From Macrocystis pyrifera (Eukaryota > Sar > Phaeophyceae > Laminariales > Laminariaceae), in assembly GCA_031763025.1 (NCBI GenBank), contig JASSKH010000001.1, positions 22,755,840-22,819,839 of the forward strand: DNA of 64,000 bases, in the 5' to 3' direction. Below, piece by piece: positions 43,765 to 53,591 of this stretch. Numbering within the stretch: position 1 is the first letter of the stretch; each line of letters starts with the position of its first letter. The notes under the pieces are model-generated. The model had not been told where the DNA came from. It was given only the letters and a program-made list of their open reading frames with translations, and made no database searches. Both the position numbers and the translations under genes were made by a program.

Positions 43765-46700
43765 ACTCATGCCATGCATGGCCGTAATCGTATGACCCCA
43801 AACCCTCGCATCCCTACAATACCCAGACGGAGCATGTCGGGTTGTCGCCGACCAGGCACACATTGCTTGCACCGAGCGCGAAGCACCGTGAGGTGTTACG
43901 CGAGTCGTATAAAGGGTGAGCTGCATCTTACTAAGGACCGCTTGTGAGGCGGATTTTCTTGAATGGTAGCATTACTAGACCATATCTCCCCCAGGCTGCG
44001 CAAGAGACTTTGTGCCTCGGTGCGGGCACGTGCGTGATGACGTTTGTTGAAGGTTGGAAAGCGGTCGAGAAAAGGGCATCTCCGTCGGTAATTGACACCA
44101 AAGGGCCTATCGTAGGTATCCCGAGTCGCGCTCTCATCCATGACATATACGGTCCGCCTTTGGCGCGTAGCAACAGGAGGGCATTCTTCAACGAGCCCAG
44201 CAGGCACACCACCAACTCTCAACGTCTACCATACTTCTGCAGCCACAGATAAGAGAACCAGCCCATCCCCCTCCAGCGCGCTTTTGTTTGTTTTTGGGCG
44301 GCGACCACGGCTAGCGGTCGGGTCAGATCATTTTTGTGCGGAGAGAACGTTAACTCCACACAAGGGGGATAATCGTATCACAGTGTGTATATGTTGGGGC
44401 ACCCACGAGGCAGTTACATAGTAGACAACATTACTGTCTCTGAAAGTGGGCACGCCAAAAAATAAATCAACACATTGACGCTGTCGTCCATATGCACGAA
44501 AATCCGCCTCAATAGCGATTCTTAGTTGGATACTGCTCACCCTTCATGCGACTCGTCCAACAGCTCACGGCGCTTCGCGCTTGGTTCAAGCAATGTCTGC
44601 CTGGCCGATGAAAACCCGATGTGCTCCGTCCCGGCATTGTAGGGATGCGAGGGTCTACGGTCATACGACTACGGCCATGCATGATAACGAGTACACCCCC
44701 CCCCCCCGCCTCCGTCCGCTTCCCTCTCCCTCACCTCTTGCAAATCCTTGGGTTCAGCATCTTCCGACTGCATGATATCGGTGAACACCATCCTGCCTCC
44801 AGGCTTCAGCACGCGCGCTGCTTCCGCCAGCGCCCTGTGCCGCTCCGACCCCGCGTGCAGCAGCGCGTCCTGGGAGCAGACGACGTCGCAGCTGGAGTCC
44901 GGCACGCCCGTGTCGAAGAACGATTTCTCCCCGGGGATCACGATGTTACCCTCTAGACCGGCGGCCTTGGTCAGGGCGGCGTTGATTCCATTCTCCCTCT
45001 TGGCGATGTTGACGCACACCACCTTGGGGGGGGCGTTACAATGCAGGGGCGTGCCAGGACAGGCGGTGTATGGCGGGGGGGGGGGGCAGGACGTCGTACA
45101 TACAGATAGTCTTATTACTCTCGTCGAAATCACCTTATTGGGCACGTGGAGAAGAGGACGGACGGAGCTCGCCATCCCAGACAAGACCAAGGCTTAGGCC
45201 ACGACCACGACCGAGACACCAGCTCGCGTAACAAAGTTTGCACCGCACGTACTCGATGAAAGGGGCTCGATTGTGCACGAAAACAAACAAATCGATTTGT
45301 TCGGCACCAAGCAGTCCGCACGCAGCTCGCGGCGGGTACGCAACAACTCTCCTCCTCTCAAAAAACCCGCCACAGGACGCTCCTCGGCACCAACCGGGGG
45401 GGGGGTGGTTCACGAAAGGAATGCCGAAACAAAAATGAGCAAAACCCCGAACATCGACATATTTTTAACCACCAAACCGGTGGATTGGCCTGCACCGTGG
45501 CACCTACTGTAACTGCTTTCCCTGACGGCCTCATCTCACCTTGCAGCCATGCTCCTTGGCCGCCACTCGCGCCGTCCCTCCGTACCCGGAGCCCAGGTCC
45601 ATGAGAGTGCACTTGTCGGGAGCGGGGCCCTTGCCGGCGGGGAAGCACCGGGCGAGGAGCTCCTGAGTGCTCAGGCAGCTCGCCTTCGTGATCTTGGGCA
45701 CTCCTTCCAGCTCCGCATCATTACCCCGGAGCTTAGTGTACAGACCCACGTGGATGTGTTCTCCTCCCCACACCTGCGGGAAGGGTTTCGAATGGAGTAG
45801 TGGGTGTTGGGGATAGGGGACGGGGGAAGTTTTTGTCCGTCAAGAATGACACCCGTCGGCCGGGGGGGGCGGGGGGGGTCCTTTGAAGTAGGAGGTGATG
45901 GTGACAGGGAAAACGTTTCCGCTTGTTTTAATTTTGCCTGCCTGTGGGTGTGGGGGGGTCGTTAAAAGCAGGGGATGGGGGGGACAGGGGACGGGGACAT
46001 TTTCGTCTATGTTAACGCTACCTGCGGGGGAGGGTCGAAAGAGGGGGTGGTGGGACGGGGGACTCGGGATGTTCTCGTCTGGCAAAATGGTGTCATAGTC
46101 CCCAGGAATCAACAAGACAAATGGACCCGCAAGCGGTCTCCTCCCCGTGCCTGCGGGATAGAGTGTTTCGGAAAGGGGGGTGGGGACAGGGGACAGGGGA
46201 CGTTATCGTCACCCATATTGCTCCCCAGGGATCAAGGAGGAAACCTGGACCCATATAGAATATGAACGAGGCATAACATCGGCCTAAAGTCATATTTTAT
46301 GTTATTAACTCAAGGTTTTTCAGCCGATCGCACGCAAAAAAAAAAAACGACAGATCTCGATATAGCAAGCAACTCCTCGAGAAAAAATCGAGCGTCAACA
46401 GGAGAACACAAGAAGAAGCGCCAAAATAATCCGTTTGCGCGCACGAAAATTTCGTGTATCGATTGGTGCTCGATTCGCATGCCCACCCTATGATATCGGG
46501 CTTGTTCTGCTGTCATTACTATCGTTCCGCTAACTGTACCGCTGCAATACCTTTAAAATACTCGAGCCTTACCGCTGTGACTGCTACTGTCCCCGCTGCT
46601 ACTGCTGCCACTACTACAACTACTACTACTACTACTACAACCATGGCCACTACCACTACTACCACCACTATCACTATAACCACCATCACCACCAACCCCA

Positions 46701-48631
46701 CCATACCACCACAACTACCACCACCACCACCACCACCACCACCACCACCACCATACCACAAATCTAGGACACTCCACCGGTAACCAGCTTACCGACGGAT
46801 GCACCGCGAGCTAGCCAAAGCGAGCAGCGCAAAAACAGAAGCAAACCCGTAGCAAGCGCAATCGAAGTAACCCAAGCAGCTTGCAACAATGAATTTTGAT
46901 CTCGCACTGAGGTGTCATTTCTTAACGCTGACGAAAACCAGTTCCTACCAAATTATCGATCCCACAGCTGACGCGCAGTTTTGGACGAACGTTTTAGCGA
47001 AGCTATTACGAATACGTCAGCCTTACTTCGACCATTTGAGTCATTGATATCAGCGTTTCAGGCGGCACATACTGCGCGTGTTCTGTGTTCCAGTTGAATG
47101 ATGGGGTATTGCTACATCTTGACACGTACATACCTCGTATACACTGCTTTCGAATCTACAGAAAAAGCCATAGAACAAAAGGCTGGGCATCAAAGCAGCA
47201 GCAATAACAGCAGCAGCTCATCCCCGGAAAAGTTACTCACATTTAGAACCATACCATACTAAAACTCAACAACACTCAACCAATATATAAGTATTTGTAA
47301 AATAAAAAGGTTTTGACATGTCGCAACGTCATGTCATTCTCCATTGTTCAAGTTATATAGTATCAGTGCGCAGAATCATTATTTTAAATTGTCCTGTTGA
47401 CCTATTAACAGGCAGCATCCAGGGGAGCCACTGGCCTATATCTTTGCCAAGGAATTACACATAGACTACGCGCGTTCGGCATATTTATCACAATCCTTGT
47501 AAAATACAGTAAAAATGGAATATAGACGAGACGTATCACGCAGCTTGCAAAGTTGAGTATCAACTACTTAATCAGCCGAACTCACAGCTGACGTATTTCA
47601 TAATTCTATAAAATGTATACCGGGTAATACGATCGTCATTTGTGAATTTGACCGACGTACATAGTAGATGACCAATGACCAAAGTGTGTGACAGGCCGTT
47701 CGCGCGAGTTCTACGTTGATTCCTCACGAAATTTTGATTGGTTCGTTCGGCGCCACAGTCAGCGAGACGGCGAGACGGCGAGACCCACAAGAACACACCC
47801 GCCCGTCCCCCCACATGGTTACCCTATAAGCTACCCTTGAAACCAGGCGAGAGGCGTTCTTGGCGAAAGCTAAAATACGATTGCCCACGGGTGCAAAACT
47901 CTGGCTTGTGATCGTGTCTTGGCACCTTTAGAACTTCATCTCGCTTTTCGGGGACCAAAAGCTAGGGACTTGATTTTGGAGTAGTTATAGTAGCAGTACA
48001 AGAAAAAAATATTTCGTGCGTGCTCGAAACTGTAGCCACTTGTACATGCTGAAGTTGTATTGCTAGTTTTGCCCTGGGAGACTGACCAATACAACTAAAT
48101 CGAGTACGAGTGCAGTAGTAGTTTATTTTGACACGAGTTCTACACGATAACATGATAAACCCTTGCAAAATACTGAAATTTGTGTAGGACACGTGCAAGA
48201 ACAAAAACTTCAGCCTGGCCCTCAATAAGTTTTTTTTTTTACTGGTGTCGGGGTACGATAGTGTGACGACATTGAACATCGTCATCATCAACGTCATCAC
48301 CACCACCATCGTCACACAGCAGCATCCGATAGAGTGACACAGCAGCATCCGATAGAGTGATACAGCAGCATCCGATAGAGTGATACAGCAGCATCCGATA
48401 GAGTGATACAGCAGCATCCGATACAGTGATACAGCAGCATCCGATAGACTGATACAGCAGCATCCGATGCAGTGATACAGCAGCATCCGATGCAGTGATA
48501 CAGCAGCATGATCAAATGATTCGGTGTACCTGTCGGTAGAAGTTGAAGGCGTTGTCAGAATCGTAGTAGTCCTGCGCCACGGTCGAGATCATGTCCATCT
48601 TCTCGTTCAAGACCATCACTGCAGCAGCCAT
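41245..48631 (-). CDS. Sarcosine/dimethylglycine N-methyltransferase-like gene 3 (5 exons)
   Basis: Exons on the minus strand: 48631-48530, 45773-45540, 45022-44735, 43641-43513 and 41382-41245. They give 34+78+96+43+46 = 297 codons, all phase 0, with GT...AG introns. The ATG follows GGCAGCACC. Signature and motifs: NFYRQ-VWGGEHIHVGLY, LMDLGSGYGGTARVAAKE, VVCSQDALLHAG and VLKPGGRMVFTDIMQ. The product is a cytosolic-type class I methyltransferase of the SDMT family, expected to make glycine betaine from sarcosine or dimethylglycine using SAM. A terminal exon is still needed: one candidate (acceptor GTGAG, about 15 codons ending GGGSS-type residues and a TGA) lies in the 390 bp before gene 2, but it is weak. 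Gene 2 lies head to tail behind it and is decayed, so gene 3 is the likely working member on this strand. Introns hold many repeats. Confidence 0.85.
41480..41586. mobile_element. TTACGGGGG foldback element
   Basis: 107 bp in intron 4 of gene 3, from CTATTACGGGGGAACACAGTA to TTAACTATGGACCCCCGTGA. The left end has several substitutions relative to the right. Confidence 0.78.
41692..41767. repeat. TGCAG pentanucleotide repeat
   Basis: About 15 perfect GTGCA units in intron 4 of gene 3. The open frames across it on both strands are artefacts of the repetition. Confidence 0.95.
42790..42846 (+). repeat. Poly-G-capped repeat, family B, copy 3 (short)
   Basis: G-run, then ATTTACTCATTTTTTACC and CATTTGACCATTGACCACG, running directly into a family A copy. 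Confidence 0.6.
42847..43152 (+). repeat. Poly-G-capped repeat, family A, copy 4
   Basis: From GGTGTACTCACTATCATGC to GAGTACTATGTAACTGCCTC, with all internal blocks of the family. It lies in intron 4 of gene 3. Confidence 0.7.
43160..43285 (+). repeat. Poly-G-capped repeat, family A, copy 5 (truncated)
   Basis: The first third of the family (GGGGGTGTACTCGACATC...ACCAAGCGCG), then a G-run where the other copies read AAGCGCC. Confidence 0.65.
43513..43641 (-). CDS. SDMT-like gene 3, exon 4
   Basis: 43 codons beginning VYQRIHLDDMATPKAYERW. Acceptor CAAGCAG|GTG, donor GAATCG|GTGAGA. Confidence 0.85.
43721..43966 (+). repeat. Poly-G-capped repeat, family A, copy 6
   Basis: Carries the longest homopolymer of the window (about 43 G, 43721-43763), followed by TACTCATGCCATGCATGGCCG and the first two thirds of the family. 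It is in intron 3 of gene 3, just before exon 4 in the direction of transcription, so on the coding strand it is a long C-run. Confidence 0.72.
44350..44708 (-). repeat. Poly-G-capped repeat, family A, copy 7
   Basis: Minus-strand copy from ACTCCACACAAGGGGG to GAGTACACCCCCCCCCCC. It is the only family A copy in gene 3 that has the same orientation as the gene. Its C-run abuts the donor side of exon 3. Confidence 0.7.
44735..45022 (-). CDS. SDMT-like gene 3, exon 3
   Basis: 96 codons, acceptor CCCCAAG|GTGGTG, donor CAAGAG|GTGAGG. Contains VCINIAKRENGINAAL-type sequence (VVCVNIAKRENGINAALTK), DVVCSQDALLHAG and VLKPGGRMVFTDIMQSE. Confidence 0.87.
45540..45773 (-). CDS. SDMT-like gene 3, exon 2 (SAM-binding)
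   Basis: 78 codons, acceptor TCCCGCAG|GTGTGG, donor TGCAAG|GTGAGA. Carries VWGGEHIHVGLY and LMDLGSGYGGTARVAAKEHG. Confidence 0.87.
45774..46250 (-). repeat. Diverged tandem copies of a pyrimidine-tract/acceptor module in intron 1
   Basis: On the coding strand, units of a C-rich tract (CCCCGTCCCC...) followed by a CCCGCAGG- or CCACAGG-like AG recur about four times. On the plus strand they are seen near 45774-45840, 45938-46010, 46021-46080 and 46151-46215. The last unit before the exon is the real 3' splice site of exon 2; the others look like decayed duplicates of it. Confidence 0.5.
46609..46755. repeat. ACT/ACC trinucleotide tract
   Basis: About 145 bp of CTACTA, ACCACT and CACCAC units, ending in a pure CCA tract at 46717-46752. 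Lies in intron 1 of gene 3. Thr/Pro- and Gly/Val-rich open frames across it are not genes. Confidence 0.9.
46756..48316 (-). other. Remainder of SDMT-like gene 3 intron 1
   Basis: AT-richer sequence with no recognised repeat family or exon. The whole intron (45774-48529) is 2756 bp, the longest of the three genes. Confidence 0.55.
48317..48507. repeat. 23-bp minisatellite
   Basis: Eight units of CAGCAGCATCCGATAGAGTGA plus two bases, exactly 23 bp apart from 48317 on. The distal units have GATGCAGT or GATACAGT in place of GATAGAGT. It ends about 20 bp from the exon 1 donor of gene 3. There are no spacers, so it is not CRISPR-like. Confidence 0.93.
48530..48631 (-). CDS. SDMT-like gene 3, exon 1
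   Basis: ATG at 48631, 34 codons (MAAAVMVLNEKMD...YYDSDNAFNFYRQ), donor CAG|GTACAC. The same length and start as exon 1 of gene 1. Confidence 0.85.
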
Positions 48632-48948
48632 GGTGCTGCCGGCTTCCGTCTAAGCGTGCGACCCTGACGCTTGTCCCTCTCCTGAGCAGATCAGACCACC
48701 ATAAACGCGGCGAAACCCACACGAACGAGACGGAAATCACCGGCACGCGTGGCCAGGGCATGGAACATCAGCAGAGGCAGAGAGAGTTGGGGGGTAGAGG
48801 GGGGATTACACTCGTCCAACTCCTTTAGTAGACAGCAAAACACGAGGCGAAACCGACACGAAAAGTACGGCAAGCACAGCTGCGCGTGGCCAGAACGTGG
48901 AGGAACCAACAGAGGCGGAGAGAGGGGGGGGCGAGGGGAGGAGGGGGG
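48632..48948. other. 5' flank of SDMT-like gene 3
   Basis: Promoter and 5' untranslated region are expected here. A diverged pair of segments (CACGAGGCGAAACCGACACGA-like at about 48710 and 48840) suggests a local duplication of about 130 bp. No core promoter motif can be defended. Confidence 0.45.
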
Positions 48949-49097
48949 GACGGGGGGGGGGGGGGGGGTTGTACTCATTTGTTGCTTGTCCTAGTCATTT
49001 GACCATTGACCACGAATCCCTTTCGAGACGGAGCACCGCTCCTACTCCTAACAGAGACACCTCCAACAACTGGGCGCTCATTTCGTTGTTTCCATAT
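48949..49097 (+). repeat. Poly-G-capped repeat, family B, copy 4
   Basis: G-run, then TTGTACTCATTTGTTGCTTG, TCATTTGACCATTGACCACG, CGAGACGGAGCACCGCTCC and GGGCGCTCATTTCGTTGTTTCC. It is the clearest copy of the family and directly precedes a family A copy. Confidence 0.68.
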
Positions 49098-49098
49098 G

Positions 49099-49477
49099 GG
49101 GGGGGGGGGGGGAGGGTGTACTCCATAGGAGAGATGCACTCGATTTCATGCGTGGCCGTAGTCGTATGGCCATAGACCCTCGCATCCCTACAATGCCGGG
49201 ACGGAGCATGTCGGGTTTTCACCGACAAGGCAGAATATGCTTGCACCAAGCGCGAAGCGCCGTGAGGTGTCCGGCGAGTCGCATGAAGGGTGAGCCGCAT
49301 CCTACTAAGAACCGCTTGTGAGGCGGACTTGCGTATGGATGACAGCTTCGATGAGTTAGTTTAATTTCCGGTGTAGCCACTTCCAGAGACAGCAATGGGA
49401 GTACTATGTAACTGCCTCTTGGGTGCCTTACCTTGAACACTACGTGACACGATCAATTCCCTTGTGCAGAGTAAAGG
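49099..49477 (+). repeat. Poly-G-capped repeat, family A, copy 8 (most complete)
   Basis: G-run, GTGTACTCC, CATGCGTGGCCGTAGTCG, CCCTCGCATCCCTACAATGCC, CACCAAGCGCGAAGCGCC, GGCGAGTCGCATGAAGGG, AACCGCTTGTGAGGCGGA, CACTTCCAGAGACAGCAATG, ending CCCTTGTGCAGAGTAAA. About 380 bp, no open frame conserved between copies. Confidence 0.72.
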
Positions 49478-51558
49478 TTCTATACCTCGCACCGATGATC
49501 TAACTCGACGACCAGCTGTGGGCGACCGCCAAAAAAAAAAAAAAAAAAAATGGTACCCTGGATGTCTAGCTCACGTGGTGAGCGGCATGTTATACAGTGT
49601 TGTTGCCAACCGACGCCAACCCAACCCATAAATTAGGGGGGGGGGGGCGTTCAATCACGGCACTGTAGACAAGGGCGCACTTTGCCCGAGAAACAACCCT
49701 TCGCGAGTCCACAGAGACGATGCTGAGGGCGTGAGAGCCTTCTCGCAATCTTGAGGGCGGTTTAATTGAGCAGGTGACCGTGGCGACGGTGGGTGGGTGC
49801 GTGGATGGGTATGTGAGGTTGGGGGTAGGTGGGGGTGGGCGGTCGGTGGGTAGATGGGGGCAGAGGGAGGAAGAGGGATGGGGAGGGGCGCAGGGCCGCC
49901 CGCGGCTGATGTCATCGTTGCAATATTCGTGCCTCAAGACGTAAAGCAATCTGGCTGGGAAAATGTGTTCTCAGCGTGTGGCCGCGCCGGACTCGGACTC
50001 GGGTCTGCCAACGCCTACGGGTACGTACTGTCGCGCAACGCGTGTGTATCGTCTGCCTGTCATTTTGACGCTGTACGGCGGTGGTATTATTAGCGCCGGT
50101 GGAGTGTGCAGGGGGCCGTCCCAACTCTCGTGTATCGTGCACAACAGGCGCATGAACAAAAACGTGCTGTGACGGGCAGTCGAAAACGTTTCTCGGCTAT
50201 CACGAGAGGCTTGCTGTTACCAAATACATTATAATCGCACCAGGTATGTACTGGTATACCTGGTATCTGGTACCTGGTACATGATAGGAGGCCCTCAACT
50301 GACCGCCCCTACACTAAAACCAGTATATAAGGTCGAAAGAGGCTTTTATCGGGCCCCAAAAGACCGTTAAACTTATTGCATGCCACCGCAAACTACAATA
50401 GATGCCTCCGACCTTCCGAAACCCGAACCAGCACTTTTAGGGTCGATCTTAACGACACGTGTTACAATTCGCCTTTTTCAGAAATTTCGGCATTTCCCCA
50501 AACCCAGCGAGGGTTGAATCTTGTCGAGTACGTGCCTCAGTTGGCTTGCGAAATGATCGTCCACCCGGCACAGAACCGTCCCTACACAGCAGCTGCGCTC
50601 GCGGAACCCATCCGTGCGGTGGTCCCGCTGCCGTCGGCCTGACTCGTAGGCAGGTGTCAGTGTCGGTGCCTTGAGGAGTGCGATCCATCAAAAACTCGTC
50701 ACGCTACAACGCCCAACGCGACAAAGTCTCAGCTATTGCCCTCACCGAGCTAAGTCGATCGGTCACCTCGGTAGGGTCACCTTTCTGAACTCGGCAACGA
50801 AAGCCCAAAAAGCTATTGCGCCTTCTGCGTTCGGCCATGACTTGCGAATGACCTTGGGAACGACCCTGGTCAGCCTTGTACGCTCGCGAGTGGTGGCACA
50901 GCTTGAGCGGTGGGGCTGCCCGATCCTCTACAATTTGTACCTGAAATTCCTGAATACCCTAGAAACACTTCAAGACATCATTCTTCAAAGATGACATTTT
51001 CTGCTTTTTCCCGAAGTTTTTTTTGGGGGGGAAAGAATTTTCCCGAAAAAACTGAAAAAAAAAAAAAAACACACACACTCCTCGTTAAGACCGAGCCCAA
51101 CAACATGGGCATATTGGACGCGCAAATATGGGGAATAGCCAATAGCCGCAGTTTATCAACTGACCATACCAGAAATGGGCAGCCCGCTAACGTGACGGCT
51201 ACTGACGGCTAAACCGGGGACGCGAACAAAACATTCCCGTTTTAACAAAGAAAGCCTTGAGATATGGATGAAAACTGACCCAAACCGTTTTTTTTTTCGT
51301 TTTTGGGCCGCTTGGAGAGGAAAAACGGCAAAAAAATGGAAATGGATCCAATTCAATTTTTTTTTTTTTTTCTCCGTTTGGAGAGGAAACAATCGATACA
51401 TTTGGCGGGCACCCTGCTCCCACCCGCAAGGTGCAGAAATATAATTAGCCCTCCGCAGGAACCGCCGGAGGCCGCGAGCGCGAAGCGCGAACCGCAAACG
51501 GTCAGAAATCGTCGAACGGTAAAAAATTGTCGGATGCAAAAAAAGAAAGAAGCGTCAC
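49478..51558. other. No gene recognised
   Basis: An A-run lies at 49531-49549. Frames at 50376-50642 and 50671-50994 have ATG starts and moderate length but match no family I know. From about 51230 to 51400 two segments containing TTTGGAGAGGAAA and flanked by T-runs form an internal repeat. Confidence 0.4.
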
Positions 51559-51690
51559 AACCCAGGAATTGAACCCAGCATCGGCATCATGGTGCTGGCC
51601 GCGGAGCTATATTACCCTCGGCAACCCGGGAATTAGACCCAGCATCGGAGTCATGGTGCTGGCCGCGGAGCTACATTACCCTCCGCCCCG
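51559..51690 (-). tRNA. Tandemly duplicated tRNA-like sequence
   Basis: Two 64-bp units. On the minus strand each reads TAGCTCCGCGG (A-box-like), then a CCAGCA...TGCTGG stem, then GGGTTCAATTCC (B box) or its mutated form GGGTCTAATTCC. The A-to-B distance (about 22 bases) is shorter than in ordinary tRNAs and the D-stem does not close, so these are probably tRNA-derived relics rather than functional genes. Confidence 0.35.
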
Positions 51691-52765
51691 CCACACCGTC
51701 CACGTTTTTTTTTACGTAGGCTATTTATAGTGGCAGCACCAGGTCCTGTACGTACAAGCATATACACAGAATAGGAATATTCCTCGAAAATTACTGTATC
51801 TACAAAGTGGTGAGAACCCAGCTCCAAATTCTTGACAAGCACTGCTGTGCAGCAGTCGAATTGGTTCAGCGTGCAACAGTGGAGGGCAGAGTGCTGCGAG
51901 GCTGGGAGAATATCTTCGATTTCGAAAGTGTAACAGCACACGCAACATGTGAAAAACATATTGAGTCGCGCGTCGCGCGCTACACATATACTGATGCTCT
52001 ACTGCTGCTGTTCTCAGATAGCCGCCGACGCCGGCGTGGTGTTCCCGTCCGCCCGTATCCCTCACGACTATTCAGCCGCACAATCAGATCGGCGCCCTAA
52101 CGCCTGCTGGTCACAACATCACACCAACGTTGTGCTCGGCCGCTGTCTCGCAGAATACGACTGCTGCAAAAAACGTGCGCAGAATGATTACCTGGCACAG
52201 CAGTATCAGCATCATCCTGCTACTTCCTAGTCCTGCTGACCCTGCGTTCTACCAGGTACCAGTATCACCGAGGAGGGGCTATATAACCTTCATGGGTTAA
52301 CATGCGACATGCAGTAAGCGCGATCGAAGTATCACTGATAGTATCACGCACAGCTTGTAGATGAATAAATACCAAGTACGCCAGCAACTAACTCTATCGC
52401 AGGAGCAAGATGGACAGATGTAAAATTATTCGCACGCAATCCATGTGGAAGGAGTACGAGCTGGGCCAGCCAAGACTAGCTTTTTTATACTCGTATTCGT
52501 CCTGCGCTTTCGCCACCATTTGGAATTCTTATGCTGCCTCCAAATTTGGCAACAGCAGTGTTACTGGGCCGGCAGCGCACTTGCCGACCTTAAAAAAAAA
52601 ATGGACCCGATCTGATTTCGTCGAGAAATTCGAGAGCAAAAAAACAACTTTCCGTCAATGTCCGTCAAATGTCCAACACTAAAGTCTATACGAAAGTCCG
52701 ATAACCGATGCCGCTGGCACTCGGTGTGAACATTCCTTGAGGCATGCCCCAAGGATAGAAACTGC
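51691..52765. other. No gene recognised
   Basis: Moderately AT-rich sequence containing CTGCTGTGCAGCAG-type palindromes (about 51840) and paired CCAGGTACCAG motifs (about 52250). No exon or repeat family was recognised. Confidence 0.4.
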
Positions 52766-53357
52766 TGTGATAGAGTACCTTGGTTCATAGTATATATACC
52801 AACCATCAGTAGGGGCCGTTAGATATTGTTATTCCAGTTGGATCTTACTCCTTTTACCGTCTGGAGTAAGATATTTCGTATTTGTAGCGTCCGGTACGCA
52901 GGCTAGTATTCCTTCGTACACGTACGTACGCCGTTTGGAATAAGATATTTCTATTTGCTAAAAGGACACGCAGGCTAGCATCTAAGTAGCCGAATAGACG
53001 GAGATGTACGCGCGTGGTATGTTCGTACGTCAGGTTTTACGGGGTGTTGTACTATTGAAGTTGAGAGTAACGCATGCACCCTCGCGGGGTGTTGTACTAT
53101 TGAAGTTGAGGGTGACGCATGCACCCTTGCCAGTAGATTGTAGCCGGTTGAAGCCAGACGATACTTCTGGCTTCAAAAGGCACCCGCTTCTCCCCCCCTC
53201 CCTTCTCACTCTTCTCACTTGCCTCTTCGAGCAAGCCTCGCATCAATAATATAAGAGAACGCCAATGAGTCTGAGTTTGACCAAGCACAGACACCTGTGT
53301 CACACCTCTTCTGTGCATCATCATCCCTTGGAACCCTTACTGTTTTCCCATATCACA
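52766..53357 (+). repeat. Candidate 5' LTR of a second retrotransposon
   Basis: Bounded by TGTGATA at 52766 and TATCACA ending at 53357, a 7-base inverted end pair with TG...CA. It is followed after two bases by the same 18-base primer-binding site as the element at 18.8 kb. A TATA-like run (TATATATACC) lies near 52791. Otherwise it is unrelated in sequence to the 278-bp LTR. The internal region is lost or short, and no partner LTR is seen in the window. Confidence 0.5.
53041..53128. repeat. 45-bp tandem duplication
   Basis: GGGGTGTTGTACTATTGAAG...CGCATGCACCC occurs twice, 45 bp apart, with two or three differences, inside the candidate LTR. Confidence 0.85.
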
Positions 53358-53359
53358 TT

Positions 53360-53377
53360 TGGCGTCGTCGGCAGGAC
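53360..53377 (+). promoter_or_regulatory. Primer-binding site of the second LTR element
   Basis: TGGCGTCGTCGGCAGGAC, identical to 19063-19080 and also two bases after an LTR end. The bases that follow it (GCCAAATGG) differ from the first element. Confidence 0.65.
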
Positions 53378-53406
53378 GCCAAATGGGCCAATCTCAACCT
53401 TTTTAG

Positions 53407-53478
53407 CACCGCAGTTCCGTTATGGGGACAAACTACTTTAGAATTTGTATGGTTTGTCCCCAAAACGGGACTGCAGTG
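53407..53478. repeat. CTGCAGTTCCG foldback repeat, copy 2
   Basis: CACCGCAGTTCCGTTATGGG on the left is the inverted counterpart of CCCCAAAACGGGACTGCAGTG on the right, 72 bp end to end. Related to 40634-40706. It sits just inside the second LTR element. Confidence 0.65.
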
Positions 53479-53591
53479 TTTTTGAGTTTTTCTTCAGTAT
53501 TTCGGTATTTTTCTGTGTTTTTCAGTTGTTTCGTTTTTTTTTTACCGAAAATACTGAAGAAAAATGAAAACACTTCTTGCTAATATCGACC

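Noticed and set aside
46519-46783. Thr/Pro-rich and Gly/Val-rich frames
   Set aside because: They are translations of an ACT/ACC microsatellite.
48317-48507. Regularly spaced repeats resembling a CRISPR array
   Set aside because: Units are directly contiguous with no spacers and the context is an intron.
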